DNA from: Sanguibacter gelidistatuariae
Lineage (GTDB): Bacteria; Actinomycetota; Actinomycetes; Actinomycetales; Cellulomonadaceae
Length of the DNA stretch: 64,000 nt
Assembly: GCF_900096585.1 (NCBI RefSeq)
Contig: NZ_FMYH01000001.1
Location: 248,001-312,000 of the forward strand
Direction of reading: 5' to 3'
Positions 37,601 to 48,532 of the stretch are shown here, piece after piece; positions within the stretch are counted from its first letter, which is position 1, and each line of letters opens with the position of its first letter. The notes below the pieces were generated by a model. The model was given only the letters and a program-made list of their open reading frames with translations. It was not told the DNA's origin and ran no database searches. The position numbers and the translations under genes were made by a program.

Positions 37601-37978
37601 TCAGGCGAGAGCCTTCGCCTTGAGCGTCTGGAACTCCTCGGCCGAGATTGCCCCGGAGTCCAGGAGCGACTTCGCGGTGCTGATCTGGTCGGCGGGCGAC
37701 TGCCCACCCGCGACCTCACGGATATAGGAGTCCGCCTGCGACTTGGCCGCCGTCGCGGCCACGTAGTGCCGCTCCGACATGCTGCGACCGCGGACGATGA
37801 TGTAGACGAGCGCGGTGAGGAACGGGACGACGATGAGACAGATCACCCAGAGCGCCTTCCACCAGCCACTGAGCTCCCTGTCACGGAACAGGTCGCCAAG
37901 GATCTGAAAGAGCAGCATCAGGTAGACGATGAAGAAGAACCAGTACACGAGGAGCCAGAAGAAATCCCAGAAGTCCAT
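37601..37978 (-). CDS. Small membrane protein with C-terminal SHOCT domain
   Basis: The 125-residue protein has two membrane helices (FFWLLVYWFFFIVYLMLLFQ and ALWVICLIVVPFLTALVYIIV), with RDRELSGWWKALW between them as in cardiolipin-synthase-type N-terminal domains. A charged segment then leads to the SHOCT motif SLLDSGAISAEEFQTLKAKAL. The function is unknown. ATG 37978 is chosen over an upstream in-frame extension of 41 codons that is unlike a protein. Confidence 0.85.
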   Translation of the reverse strand: MDFWDFFWLLVYWFFFIVYLMLLFQILGDLFRDRELSGWWKALWVICLIVVPFLTALVYIIVRGRSMSERHYVAATAAKSQADSYIREVAGGQSPADQISTAKSLLDSGAISAEEFQTLKAKALA

Positions 37979-38113
37979 GATCCGTCCGTTCGCTAGAACA
38001 GTGCGCGCGGTCCGCGGAGCGCTGAAACCAGCATAATCTCGACGTTCTCGGGCCGCACGGGCAAGCGCCTGCGGTCTGCTGGACACCGATTCGGCCCTCA
38101 CCGCCGTCGCTCC

Positions 38114-41266
<3,153 letters not shown>

Positions 41267-41297
41267 TCACTGCCCCTGGCCGCCGAGCGTGACCCAG

Positions 41298-41331
41298 ATC
41301 ATACGTGTTATCGGCGCCGCGCAGGCCGATA
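41298..41331 (-). promoter_or_regulatory. lacZ promoter region with inverted repeat
   Basis: On the minus strand TATGAT (41303-41298) is a good -10 hexamer. Just upstream of it TATCGGC (41309-41315) and GCCGATA (41325-41331) form an inverted repeat with a 9-base spacer, a possible operator. No clear -35 element is seen. Confidence 0.4.
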
Positions 41332-41338
41332 CAATGCA

Positions 41339-41372
41339 TGAAGGCCAGAAACCCGAGGGTTTCTGGCCTTCA
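41339..41372. terminator. Strong hairpin between tRNA-Arg and lacZ
   Basis: A 16-bp perfect stem (TGAAGGCCAGAAACCC and its complement) closes a 2-base gap, effectively a tetraloop. It lies 16 bases beyond the 3' end of the minus-strand tRNA and most likely terminates it. Confidence 0.8.
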
Positions 41373-41388
41373 TTTCCGTACCTATCTG

Positions 41389-41461
41389 TGCGCCCGAAGG
41401 GATTCGAACCCCCAACCTTCTGATCCGTAGTCAGATGCTCTATCCGTTGAGCTACGGGCGC
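41389..41461 (-). tRNA. tRNA-Arg (anticodon ACG)
   Basis: The 73-base cloverleaf has acceptor stem GCGCCCG/CGGGCGC, anticodon loop CTACGGA (anticodon ACG, read as ICG), T-loop GGTTCGAATCC and discriminator A. CCA is not encoded. Confidence 0.96.
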
Positions 41462-41570
41462 AGGTCATGCAGTTTTCGTGCTGTGAACCGTTCAGAACTT
41501 TACATGCCACTCACCGAGATCCCAAACCGGCAGGGTGGTGATCCGCGCCACGCTGCCGTGACGGCGTCAA

Positions 41571-42758
41571 TCACACGTCCAACCGGTACCCCCGCTTGAC
41601 CACCGTGGCGACCAGGCCGGGGACCCCCAGGGCCTGGCGCAGCCGGCTGAGCGAGACCTCCATCGCGTGGTCGTCCTGCGGCCCGGAGAAGGACCGGCTG
41701 GTCAGCGCCCGGGTGAGCTCCTCCCGGGTCACCACCGCGCCCTGGGCCGCCACCAGGCACCGCAGGATCGTCAGAGCCGACGGCGGCAGCTGGCGACGCT
41801 CTCCGCCCACCTCCACGACCGACCCGCGCAGGGCGAGCGGGCCGTGCCGGGTCTCGATGCGGTCGATCCCCTTGTCCTCGAGGTGCTCGCACACGAGCCG
41901 GATGAGCGCACCCATCCGGAAACGCTCCGGCTGGATCGGCTCGATGCCCACCGCGAGCAGCGGCGCGGAAGTCACCGGGCCGACGGCGGCCGCGCACACA
42001 CCGGCGCGCAGGGCCGCGACGACCTGGGAGTAGACCCCCATCCCCTCGGCCGCGACGAAGAGCGCGTCGACGGCCGGGGCGCTCGTGAAGGTCACACAGT
42101 CGAGCTGCTGGGTGCAGATCGCCTCGACGAGCCGCTGCACGCGTTCGTCGGTGTCGTCGATCGCGGTCCACCGGTAGGGCGCAACGGTGATGACGTCGCG
42201 GTGCACCGCCCGCAGCCGGTCGAGCTGCGTCTCGTCGGTGTAGCCGTGCACCTGGATTCCCACGACCAGGCCCGGCGGGTAGTCGGCGAGCACCTTGTCG
42301 ACGAGGGACGCCGTCGTCTCGGAGTCGCTCATGCCGGTGTCGTTGAGCCCGGCCGCTCGGATGCCGCCGCGGGCCTTGGGCCCGCGCACGAGGATGTCGG
42401 TGCTGGCGAGGGCGGCGAGAAGGTCCGGGCCGAGCCCCGCGGCGTCGGCCACCTCGAACCAGCGACGGATGCCGTAGCCGGTGGTCGCGAGCAGCACGTC
42501 GGGGACGGCGGCGATCATCGCGCGGGTGTCCTCCAGCAGCGGCCCCTCCTGCGGGGCGTGGGAGATGCGCAGGGTGGGCGCGTGCATGACCTTGGCGCCG
42601 CGCCGCTCGAAGGCGTCGATCAGGTCGCTCGAGCGGCGGTCGCTCGTGACGCCGATGCGGAAGCCCTCAAGCTGGTCCGCGCGGAAGCCGGGCCCGGGGG
42701 CATCGGTCGCGTCGGGGCCCACGTCCGGGGTCGGGAGGGAGCTTGTCGCGTCGGTCAT
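41571..42758 (-). CDS. HemD-like domain plus winged-helix regulator (NnaR type)
   Basis: The 395-residue protein has an N-terminal uroporphyrinogen-III synthase-like bilobed domain (FRIGVTSDRRSSDLIDAFER, TFTSAPAVDALF, AAVGPVTSAPLLAVG) and a C-terminal OmpR/PhoB-type winged helix (LPPSALTILRCLVAAQGAVV, then TREELTRALTS, LSRLRQALG, VVKRGYRLDV). This architecture matches the actinobacterial nitrate/nitrite assimilation regulator NnaR (Rv0260c-like). It probably acts as a DNA-binding regulator rather than in haem synthesis. ATG 42758 starts just before the domain; the leader peptide region upstream is not convincing. No nitrate genes are in the window. Confidence 0.85.
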   Translation of the reverse strand: MTDATSSLPTPDVGPDATDAPGPGFRADQLEGFRIGVTSDRRSSDLIDAFERRGAKVMHAPTLRISHAPQEGPLLEDTRAMIAAVPDVLLATTGYGIRRWFEVADAAGLGPDLLAALASTDILVRGPKARGGIRAAGLNDTGMSDSETTASLVDKVLADYPPGLVVGIQVHGYTDETQLDRLRAVHRDVITVAPYRWTAIDDTDERVQRLVEAICTQQLDCVTFTSAPAVDALFVAAEGMGVYSQVVAALRAGVCAAAVGPVTSAPLLAVGIEPIQPERFRMGALIRLVCEHLEDKGIDRIETRHGPLALRGSVVEVGGERRQLPPSALTILRCLVAAQGAVVTREELTRALTSRSFSGPQDDHAMEVSLSRLRQALGVPGLVATVVKRGYRLDV

Positions 42759-43078
42759 GCCGACTGCCCCGCTGCTGCGCGCTCGCTGGACCGCGCCAGG
42801 AGGTGCTCGTTGGACGTCATGAAAGAACTCCCGATGCTGGTGGGCCGGATGCGTGAGCGATGCGCGCACCACCTCCAGGGGCATTGTCCCTGCGAGCGTA
42901 GCGCCCACCAGTTGCTGCCTGATTTCTGCCGTGTATCTCAGATGAGACAAGGATCTCACAGCTGCCATTCGGCCCTGTGAGGGCGCAGGGCACGACTGTC
43001 GACCGAAAACGCCCATCCCCTCGCCCAGCCCGTGAACAGACGAAAGGCCCCGGTCATCGACCGGGGCCTTTCGTGAAG
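42759..43078 (-). promoter_or_regulatory. Region upstream of the HemD-winged-helix gene, with tRNA-Ser terminator
   Basis: The 320-base gap holds the promoter of the regulator. It includes a TCTCA-GA-TGAGA repeat (42936-42947) and a further TCTCA at 42954, which could be operator half-sites. It also holds the perfect 15-bp hairpin at 43041-43073 listed separately. I see no gene in it. Confidence 0.4.
43041..43073 (-). terminator. Terminator of tRNA-Ser(GCT)
   Basis: CGAAAGGCCCCGGTC (43041-43055) and 43059-43073 form a perfect 15-bp stem with an ATC loop. It lies 6 bases from the tRNA 3' end. Confidence 0.88.
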
Positions 43079-43167
43079 CGGAGACGGAGGGATTCGAACC
43101 CTCGGACAGGTTTCCCCGTCACCACCTTAGCAGGGTGGCGCACTAGACCGGGCTATGCGACGTCTCC
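43079..43167 (-). tRNA. tRNA-Ser (anticodon GCT)
   Basis: The 89-base class II tRNA has acceptor stem GGAGACG/CGTCTCC, anticodon loop CTGCTAA, a long variable arm (GGTGACGGGGAAACCTGTCC region) and discriminator G. CCA is not encoded. Confidence 0.96.
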
Positions 43168-43281
43168 TCACCGGGACGAACCCGGCGCGGCTTCCCGCGT
43201 CAGAAGTCATCTTCTGCGGGCTGTGCAAGGGTACCCGCAAGGCGCGGCGTGGAGCAAAACGCGCTGCCCGACGGCGCGGCG

Positions 43282-44556
43282 CTAGTGAGCGCCCGACTTC
43301 CACGAGTCGCCGGTCACCGTCCGGGCGATGGTCAGGCCGATCGCCAGGGCGAGGACGACGAAGCCCGCCTGGACGCCGTAGGCGAGCGCTTCCACGGTCT
43401 GCCCGTCATTGAGGAAGTAGACCGCCCGGTAGGCCGCCGCGCCGGGCACCATGATGACCACCGCCGGGACCGACAACGTGAGCCGCGAGGCATTCATCCG
43501 GGGGGCCACAAGGTTGGCAAGGATGCCGACGATGAGGCCGGCCGCGCATGCAGCGGCCTGCACCACGACCCCGGCGTCGACCATCTCGATCCGGATGACG
43601 TTGGCGACCATCCCGATCCCGGCTGCCGCCAGGGCCACCCGCCAGCGGCTGTTGAACATCAGCGCGAAGCCCAGCACGCCGAAGGCGCTCGCCAAGAGCC
43701 GCAGGACCAAGGCGGCACCGGGCGCCAGGGCCAGCGGGGCCGCCGGGTTCGGGGTGAGCTCCATGACCGCGGAGACCGCCCACACGCTCATCGCCGCGGA
43801 CGTCATGATCAGCAGGGCGTAGGTCAGCCGGGACACCCCGGCCGAGAAGTCCAGCCGGGACAGGTCGAGCCCCGCGGTGATCAGCGGGAAGCCGGGCACG
43901 AGGAAGAGGACCGCCGAGATGTATCCGCTCTCGTGGATCGTGTCGACCACCCCGAGCGCGAAGAGCAGGTTGACGATCCCGAGATAGACCACACTCGCCA
44001 CGGCCGCGGACAGCATCGTGACGCCTAGCTGGTTGAACCCCCGGTGCAGCATGACCCGGCGGGTGGCCTGCCCCAGGCCGGCCCCGACGAACACGACGAG
44101 CACCTCGACCGGTCCGCCGTTGTTGAGGAAGGCGAACGCGGCACAGGCGACCGCGGCGAACAGCGCGTTGGCCCAGGTCTTGTAGAGCAGCGGTCGGCGC
44201 TCGATCTCGTCGAGGCTCGCCTCGATGTCCTGCTGGCGGGCGCCGGGGGCGAGAGAGCCGCACAGGCTCTCGAGGGCAGCGATCCGGTGCGCGTTGACGC
44301 CGATGCTGTGGCTCATGGCCACCTCGGTCCGGAAGATCGACCCGCGTCGTGCGGTGGCGGTGATCTCGTTCACCGTGACCTGGGCGTCGACGGAGTCGAT
44401 CCCGAGTGCACGCCCCACCTGAGCCATGGCGATCTTGACCCGGTAGCTCCCGCTCCCGGCGCCGAGCAGCAGGATCCCGACCCGCAGGATGATGCCGGAC
44501 TCCCGAACCAGGGCGACGGGTTCCAGGTCGTCCTGTTGAGGCAAGGCTGACGTCAT
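43282..44556 (-). CDS. ThrE-family threonine/serine exporter (DUF1212 + ThrE_2)
   Basis: The 424-residue protein has the soluble N-terminal ThrE region (ESGIILRVGILLLGAGSGSYRV) followed by about ten membrane helices in two halves, with the conserved AAFAFLNNGG, FLVPGFPLITAGLDL and VPAVVIMVPGAAAYRA. Characterised relatives export threonine and serine. ATG 44556 (MTSALPQQDD) is chosen; no good ribosome-binding site is seen. The gene stands alone, reading towards the tRNA-Ser. Confidence 0.9.
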   Translation of the reverse strand: MTSALPQQDDLEPVALVRESGIILRVGILLLGAGSGSYRVKIAMAQVGRALGIDSVDAQVTVNEITATARRGSIFRTEVAMSHSIGVNAHRIAALESLCGSLAPGARQQDIEASLDEIERRPLLYKTWANALFAAVACAAFAFLNNGGPVEVLVVFVGAGLGQATRRVMLHRGFNQLGVTMLSAAVASVVYLGIVNLLFALGVVDTIHESGYISAVLFLVPGFPLITAGLDLSRLDFSAGVSRLTYALLIMTSAAMSVWAVSAVMELTPNPAAPLALAPGAALVLRLLASAFGVLGFALMFNSRWRVALAAAGIGMVANVIRIEMVDAGVVVQAAACAAGLIVGILANLVAPRMNASRLTLSVPAVVIMVPGAAAYRAVYFLNDGQTVEALAYGVQAGFVVLALAIGLTIARTVTGDSWKSGAH

Positions 44557-44681
44557 CTGAACATCATCGCCGGTCGAACCCGTCCCGCGCGGGACGTGAG
44601 TCCCACCCAGGGGCCGATGGGCGTCGCGCGAGCACGGCGTGCCCGTGAGTCGCACCGCCGCGGGCGCTCAGACACCGCCAC

Positions 44682-45437
44682 TCAGTAGCCAGCGAAGACC
44701 TGGGTCGCCCAAGCCACCCCGGTCGCGTCCACGACGTACCCGATGCCGACCTGGGTGAAGCTTGTGCGCAGGATGTTGTCCCGGTGGCCCGAGCTGTTCA
44801 TCCATGCGGTGTGGATCGTCCCGGCGTTGTCGGCATAGCCTCCGGCATAGCCGACGTTCTCGCCCCAGGAGGTCCACGCACCCGGGATCTGACCAGACGT
44901 GTTGGGGTTGTGGGACATCGAGGCGGTTGCGGACATCGACGCGGACCAGTTGGACGCGATCGACTCGAGGCTTGCGCTGTACGCCAGCGGCGCCAGTCCA
45001 GCCGAGCTGCGGGCCGCATTGAGCGCGCTGAACAGAGCCTGGGCTCCGCCCGTGCTCGGAGATGCCGAGGGCGACGGGGGTGGCGCATCGACCACCGGCG
45101 CGGGCGCGGGCGCCGCCGCGGGCTGCTTGGCCTTCGGTGACTGCTTCACCGGCTCAGCCGCTGGAAGCGGCTCGGCGGGCACAGGAGCGGGATCGACCGT
45201 GGGAACCGGCTCCGGGGTGGCCTCGACCGTTGGTTCCGGTGCGGGTTCCGGTGCAGGAGTGGCGGCCGGCGTCGGCGACGCGGTCACCACGGGGCGGTGC
45301 GTCACCGTGACAACCATCAACTCGTCCGCGGAGGCATGCTCATCGACAGTGCAGCCCGAGAGCGCCAGGAGCGCGACAAGAACCAACACCACGGCTCGCG
45401 GATGACGCGCCAGGCGGCCAGATCGTCCGATCGTCAT
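44682..45437 (-). CDS. CAP-domain (SCP/PR1-like) lipoprotein
   Basis: The 251-residue protein has a lipoprotein signal (VLVLVALLALSGCTVDE), a Pro/Ala/Glu/Val-rich linker of about 90 residues and a C-terminal CAP domain. Conserved CAP features are LFSALNAARSSAGLAPL, the SHNPN histidine, SWGENVGYAGG and AWMNSSGHRDNIL. Bacterial CAP proteins have no agreed function. The extended linker would span the cell wall. ATG 45437 has GAGGAC about 6 bases upstream. Confidence 0.9.
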   Translation of the reverse strand: MTIGRSGRLARHPRAVVLVLVALLALSGCTVDEHASADELMVVTVTHRPVVTASPTPAATPAPEPAPEPTVEATPEPVPTVDPAPVPAEPLPAAEPVKQSPKAKQPAAAPAPAPVVDAPPPSPSASPSTGGAQALFSALNAARSSAGLAPLAYSASLESIASNWSASMSATASMSHNPNTSGQIPGAWTSWGENVGYAGGYADNAGTIHTAWMNSSGHRDNILRTSFTQVGIGYVVDATGVAWATQVFAGY

Positions 45438-45575
45438 GAAGTCCTCATACCATATCCATCGGCACCGCGGCACCGGATCAGTAGCCGCGGCGACCCAAGA
45501 ATACGGCCTGAAATACTGCCTGGGAACGGCCCCGTGCTGTTCGCGGCCGCCGCGAACGGGCGGGCGCGGCTGCGT

Positions 45576-46667
45576 TCAGGCGGAGCGGGCGAGCTCCTCG
45601 CGGGTGACGGGGTGTGCGGGCGGGCGCCCGTCGCCCAGGCGCGTGAGCTCGTCGAGCACGCCCTCGGCGAGCAGTCCGAGCTCGGTGCCGAGCGACCCGG
45701 CGATGTGCGGGGTGACGACCACCCACGGGTCGGCGAAGAGCGGCGACGTCGCCGGCAGCGGCTCCGGCTCGGTGACGTCGAGGACGACGTTGAGCGTCTC
45801 GCCGACGTCCCGGCGTCGGGCGAGCTCGGCGACGAGGGCGTCGTGGTCGAGCAGCGCGCCGCGGGACGTGTTGACGAGCGTGGCGCCGTCGCGAAGCAGC
45901 CCGAGCCGACGGCCGTCGACGAGGTGCCGGGTGCTTGGCAGGGACGGCGCGTGGACGGAGACGACGTCGCTCGTCGCGACGATCTCGTCGACGTCCGCAA
46001 GACGCACCCCGAGCGCCGTGGCCTCGTCCGCGGTGAGAAACGGGTCGGCGACGAGCACCTCGACGTGGTGGCGGTCGAGCAGCCCGATGACGAGCCGTCC
46101 GATGCGCGACGCCCCGATGATGCCGACCCGCTTGCCGTACCCGCCGATGCGAGGGAACGCGGCAGCGGCCGAGAACGTCGCGGGCTCGGCCGCGTAGGCA
46201 CGGGCGGAGGGGAGGAACGACTTGTTCGCGAGGAGGATCACCCCGAGCGTGTACTCGGCGACGGGCCAGGCGTTCGCGTCGACCTGGCTCGTCACGGTGA
46301 TGCCGCGGTCCCACACCTCGGTGTCGAGGAGCCACTTGACCGACCCGGCCGAGTGGACGATAGACCTCAGCCGCGGCATGCGGTCGAGCACGGAGGCGTC
46401 GACCCGCGGGCAGCCCCACCCTGTGACAAGGACCTCGATGTCCGCGAGCACCGCCTCGTCCTGCGGGTCCTCGAAGCCGACGAGCTCGGCGAACGTGCCG
46501 CCGTGGCTGAGCCCGGCGAGGCGCACCCGGGCGGCGTCGTCGAAGAGCCTGTCGAGAACCCCCTCGCCCATGACGGCGGCAACAACGGGGCGGGTCGCGC
46601 CGGGCGCCGCGGGGGTGGCCTGGGCAGTCTGGTCGACGAGGGTGGCGCGAGCGGCGGGTTCGGTCAT
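45576..46667 (-). CDS. D-2-hydroxyacid dehydrogenase (NAD-dependent, phosphoglycerate dehydrogenase-like)
   Basis: The 363-residue protein has the two-domain fold. The Rossmann motif is VGIIGASRIGR (G-x-S rather than G-x-G at the second position). The catalytic Arg lies in LVNTSRGALLD, the Glu in VLDVTEPEPLP and the His in VVVTPHIAGS. The substrate is unknown. The ATG at 46667 overlaps the stop of the permease stump (ATGA), so this gene was once the last member of a sugar-ABC operon. Its present promoter is unclear. A GGAAG site lies upstream. Confidence 0.9.
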   Translation of the reverse strand: MTEPAARATLVDQTAQATPAAPGATRPVVAAVMGEGVLDRLFDDAARVRLAGLSHGGTFAELVGFEDPQDEAVLADIEVLVTGWGCPRVDASVLDRMPRLRSIVHSAGSVKWLLDTEVWDRGITVTSQVDANAWPVAEYTLGVILLANKSFLPSARAYAAEPATFSAAAAFPRIGGYGKRVGIIGASRIGRLVIGLLDRHHVEVLVADPFLTADEATALGVRLADVDEIVATSDVVSVHAPSLPSTRHLVDGRRLGLLRDGATLVNTSRGALLDHDALVAELARRRDVGETLNVVLDVTEPEPLPATSPLFADPWVVVTPHIAGSLGTELGLLAEGVLDELTRLGDGRPPAHPVTREELARSA

Positions 46668-46780
46668 TTGATACTTCCTGCGGTCAGTCCTGCGCGCCAG
46701 AACCTCTGCAGGAAAAGGAACGCGAGGAGCATGGGGGCGGCGATACCGGTCAATAGCCGAAAAAAGAAAGGGTCCCCAAT
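46664..46780 (-). pseudogene. 3' remnant of a CUT1 sugar ABC-transporter permease (MalG type)
   Basis: The open frame reads LLTGIAAPMLLAFLFLQRFW and ends RAGLTAGSIK-stop, the typical last helix and tail of MalG-type permeases. Compare LQRYFVRGLLAGSVKG at the end of the intact permease at 54619. The frame is closed by TAG at 46781-46783 and no more of the gene is present. The stop overlaps the dehydrogenase start (ATGA). About 250 upstream codons have been lost, with tRNA-Ser(TGA) now 50 bases away. Confidence 0.8.
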
Positions 46781-46830
46781 CTACGTTTCCGCAGTTCAGG
46801 GACCATTTCTCGTAAATTGCATCGACATTG

Positions 46831-46917
46831 CGGAGGCGGAGGGATTTGAACCCACGGTCGGCTTTCACCGACTCCAGTTTTCAAGACTGGTGCAATCGGC
46901 CGCTCTGCCACGCCTCC
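46831..46917 (-). tRNA. tRNA-Ser (anticodon TGA)
   Basis: The 87-base class II tRNA has acceptor GGAGGCG/CGCCTCC, anticodon loop CTTGAAA, a long variable arm (GTCGGTGAAAGCCGAC) and discriminator G. CCA is not encoded. Confidence 0.96.
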
Positions 46918-46979
46918 TTCACGCGATCGCCGCACAGCGGCTCTCGCACAGCACATTCTGGCACGTGCCTGAGAAAGTT

Positions 46980-47010
46980 CCGAACCGCCCCACGGTATGG
47001 GGCGGTTCGG
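46980..47010 (-). terminator. Terminator of the conservon operon
   Basis: CCGAACCGCCCC (46980-46991) pairs perfectly with GGGGCGGTTCGG (46999-47010), with a 7-base loop. It lies 13 bases beyond the cvnD stop. Confidence 0.85.
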
Positions 47011-47022
47011 TCAAGGCACGGT

Positions 47023-47640
47023 TCAGGCCGCCCGCAGCTGCTGCATGGCGTGCTGCACGAGCGCGATGAGCGACTGCTTGGTCGCCGCACGAGAACGCGC
47101 ATCTGTGTAGAGCATCGGCACGTGGGCCGGGATCTGCAGGGCCTCGCGAACGTCTTCGAGGCGGTGCTTGGCAACACCGTCGAAGCAGTTGACGCCGACG
47201 ACGAAGGGGATGCCCCGCGACTCGAAGTAGTCGACTGCGGGGAAGCACTGCTCGAGCCGGTCGGTGTCCACGAGGACGACCGCTCCGATCGCGCCACGCA
47301 CCAGGTCGTCCCACATGAACAGGAAGCGGTCCTGCCCGGGGGTGCCGAAGAGGTACAGCCACAGTGAGCCCGGGAGCTCGATGCGACCGAAGTCCATCGC
47401 GACCGTGGTTGTCGTCTTGCGATCCGTCACACCGCCTGCATCGTCGACCCCGAGCGAGTGCTCCGTCATCGCGGCTTCGGTGTTCAGCGGCTCGATGTCG
47501 GAGATCGAACCGATGAACGTGGTCTTGCCGACGGCGAACCCACCCGCCACGACGATCTTGACGACGGTGGGGGCCCCGGCAGGCTTGACAGGCGCGGGGG
47601 CGGCAGCATCTGCCGTACCGCTAGAGGGCTGAAATGCCAT
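47023..47640 (-). CDS. cvnD: Conservon Ras-like GTPase (CvnD)
   Basis: The 205-residue GTPase has P-loop VAGGFAVGKTTFIG, switch II DxxG-like FGTPGQDRFLFMW and VGVNCFDG in place of NKxD. Conservon GTPases act with CvnA-C as a membrane-associated complex resembling a heterotrimeric G-protein relay. ATG 47640 lies inside the end of cvnC (20-base overlap), indicating coupled translation. It is the last gene of the operon. Confidence 0.94.
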   Translation of the reverse strand: MAFQPSSGTADAAAPAPVKPAGAPTVVKIVVAGGFAVGKTTFIGSISDIEPLNTEAAMTEHSLGVDDAGGVTDRKTTTTVAMDFGRIELPGSLWLYLFGTPGQDRFLFMWDDLVRGAIGAVVLVDTDRLEQCFPAVDYFESRGIPFVVGVNCFDGVAKHRLEDVREALQIPAHVPMLYTDARSRAATKQSLIALVQHAMQQLRAA

Positions 47641-48031
47641 TGAGAACACTCTCCAACACACTCAGGGACAGGGCAGGGTTCTGACCGTGGCCGGTGTGGA
47701 CGTTGACGGGCGTCGACGTGTGGATGGTGAGATAGCCATCATCCGCGAGGTCGGCAATGAGAATCCGGACGACGCCGAGCGGCATCCGCAACAGCGCGGA
47801 GACCTCGGCGATCGAGACATAGTTGAGCGCGGCGTGGCTGAGGATGGCCCGCTTCTCGGGAGGCAGCCCGCGGCTGTCGACGGCTCCGGGCATCACCTCG
47901 ATGAGGGTCTCCAACGGCAGGTTGGAGGTCGCTGAACGCACGCGACCACCGGTCACCGCATAGGGCCGCACCGTCGCGGCCTCAAAGTGCTCGCCATCCA
48001 TGGAGTGCGAGGTTGACCTGGAGTTCGTCAT
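47621..48031 (-). CDS. cvnC: Conservon DUF742 protein (CvnC)
   Basis: The 136-residue protein contains VRPYAVTGGRVRSATSNLPLE, SIAEVSALLRMPLGVVRILI and ADLADDGYLTIH, the winged-helix-like core of DUF742. It is the third member of the cvnABCD order. A GAGGTAGG site precedes the ATG at 48031, 11 bases after the cvnB stop. Confidence 0.93.
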   Translation of the reverse strand: MTNSRSTSHSMDGEHFEAATVRPYAVTGGRVRSATSNLPLETLIEVMPGAVDSRGLPPEKRAILSHAALNYVSIAEVSALLRMPLGVVRILIADLADDGYLTIHTSTPVNVHTGHGQNPALSLSVLESVLNGISAL

Positions 48032-48042
48032 CGTGACCTACC

Positions 48043-48492
48043 TCATCCGATCGGCGTGCGGGTAGCCCCGTCAACTGGAAGCTGACCGCGCATCTCCGTG
48101 ATGAGCTGGGGCGTCAGCGTTGCCTCGGTGCGGGAGACGAGCATCGCCATCTCGTAGCCGATCAGGCCGACGTCGCAGGTGGAGTCCGCGACGGCCGCGA
48201 GCACCGAGCCGTTGGAGACGTTCATCAGGAAGAGGAAGCCGTTGTCCATCTCGATGATGGACTGGCGGACCGCTCCCCCGTTGAGCTGACGCGAAGCGCC
48301 ACGGGTCAAGCTCGACATACCTGCGACGATCGCGGCCAGCTGGTCCCCGCTCGTGCGGTCCAGGTGGTCCGACATGGCCATGAGCAGGCCGTCCGCGGAC
48401 ACGACGAGGGTGTGACGGGTGCCAGGAACTGTCCTGACGAAGTTGTCCAGCAACCAACCGAAGTTCGTCGCCTCAGTGCTGAGAACGCTCAC
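48043..48492 (-). CDS. cvnB: Conservon roadblock/LC7-domain protein (CvnB)
   Basis: The 149-residue protein shows the roadblock fold motifs WLLDNFVRTVPGTRHTLVVS, ADGLLMAMS and MDNGFLFLMNVSNGSVLAA. Such proteins regulate Ras-like GTPases, here CvnD. It starts 40 bases after cvnA. Confidence 0.94.
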   Translation of the reverse strand: MSVLSTEATNFGWLLDNFVRTVPGTRHTLVVSADGLLMAMSDHLDRTSGDQLAAIVAGMSSLTRGASRQLNGGAVRQSIIEMDNGFLFLMNVSNGSVLAAVADSTCDVGLIGYEMAMLVSRTEATLTPQLITEMRGQLPVDGATRTPIG

Positions 48493-48532
48493 GCTTCCTC
48501 CTTCTTCCGATGCCTCAGTGGCGATAGATCAT

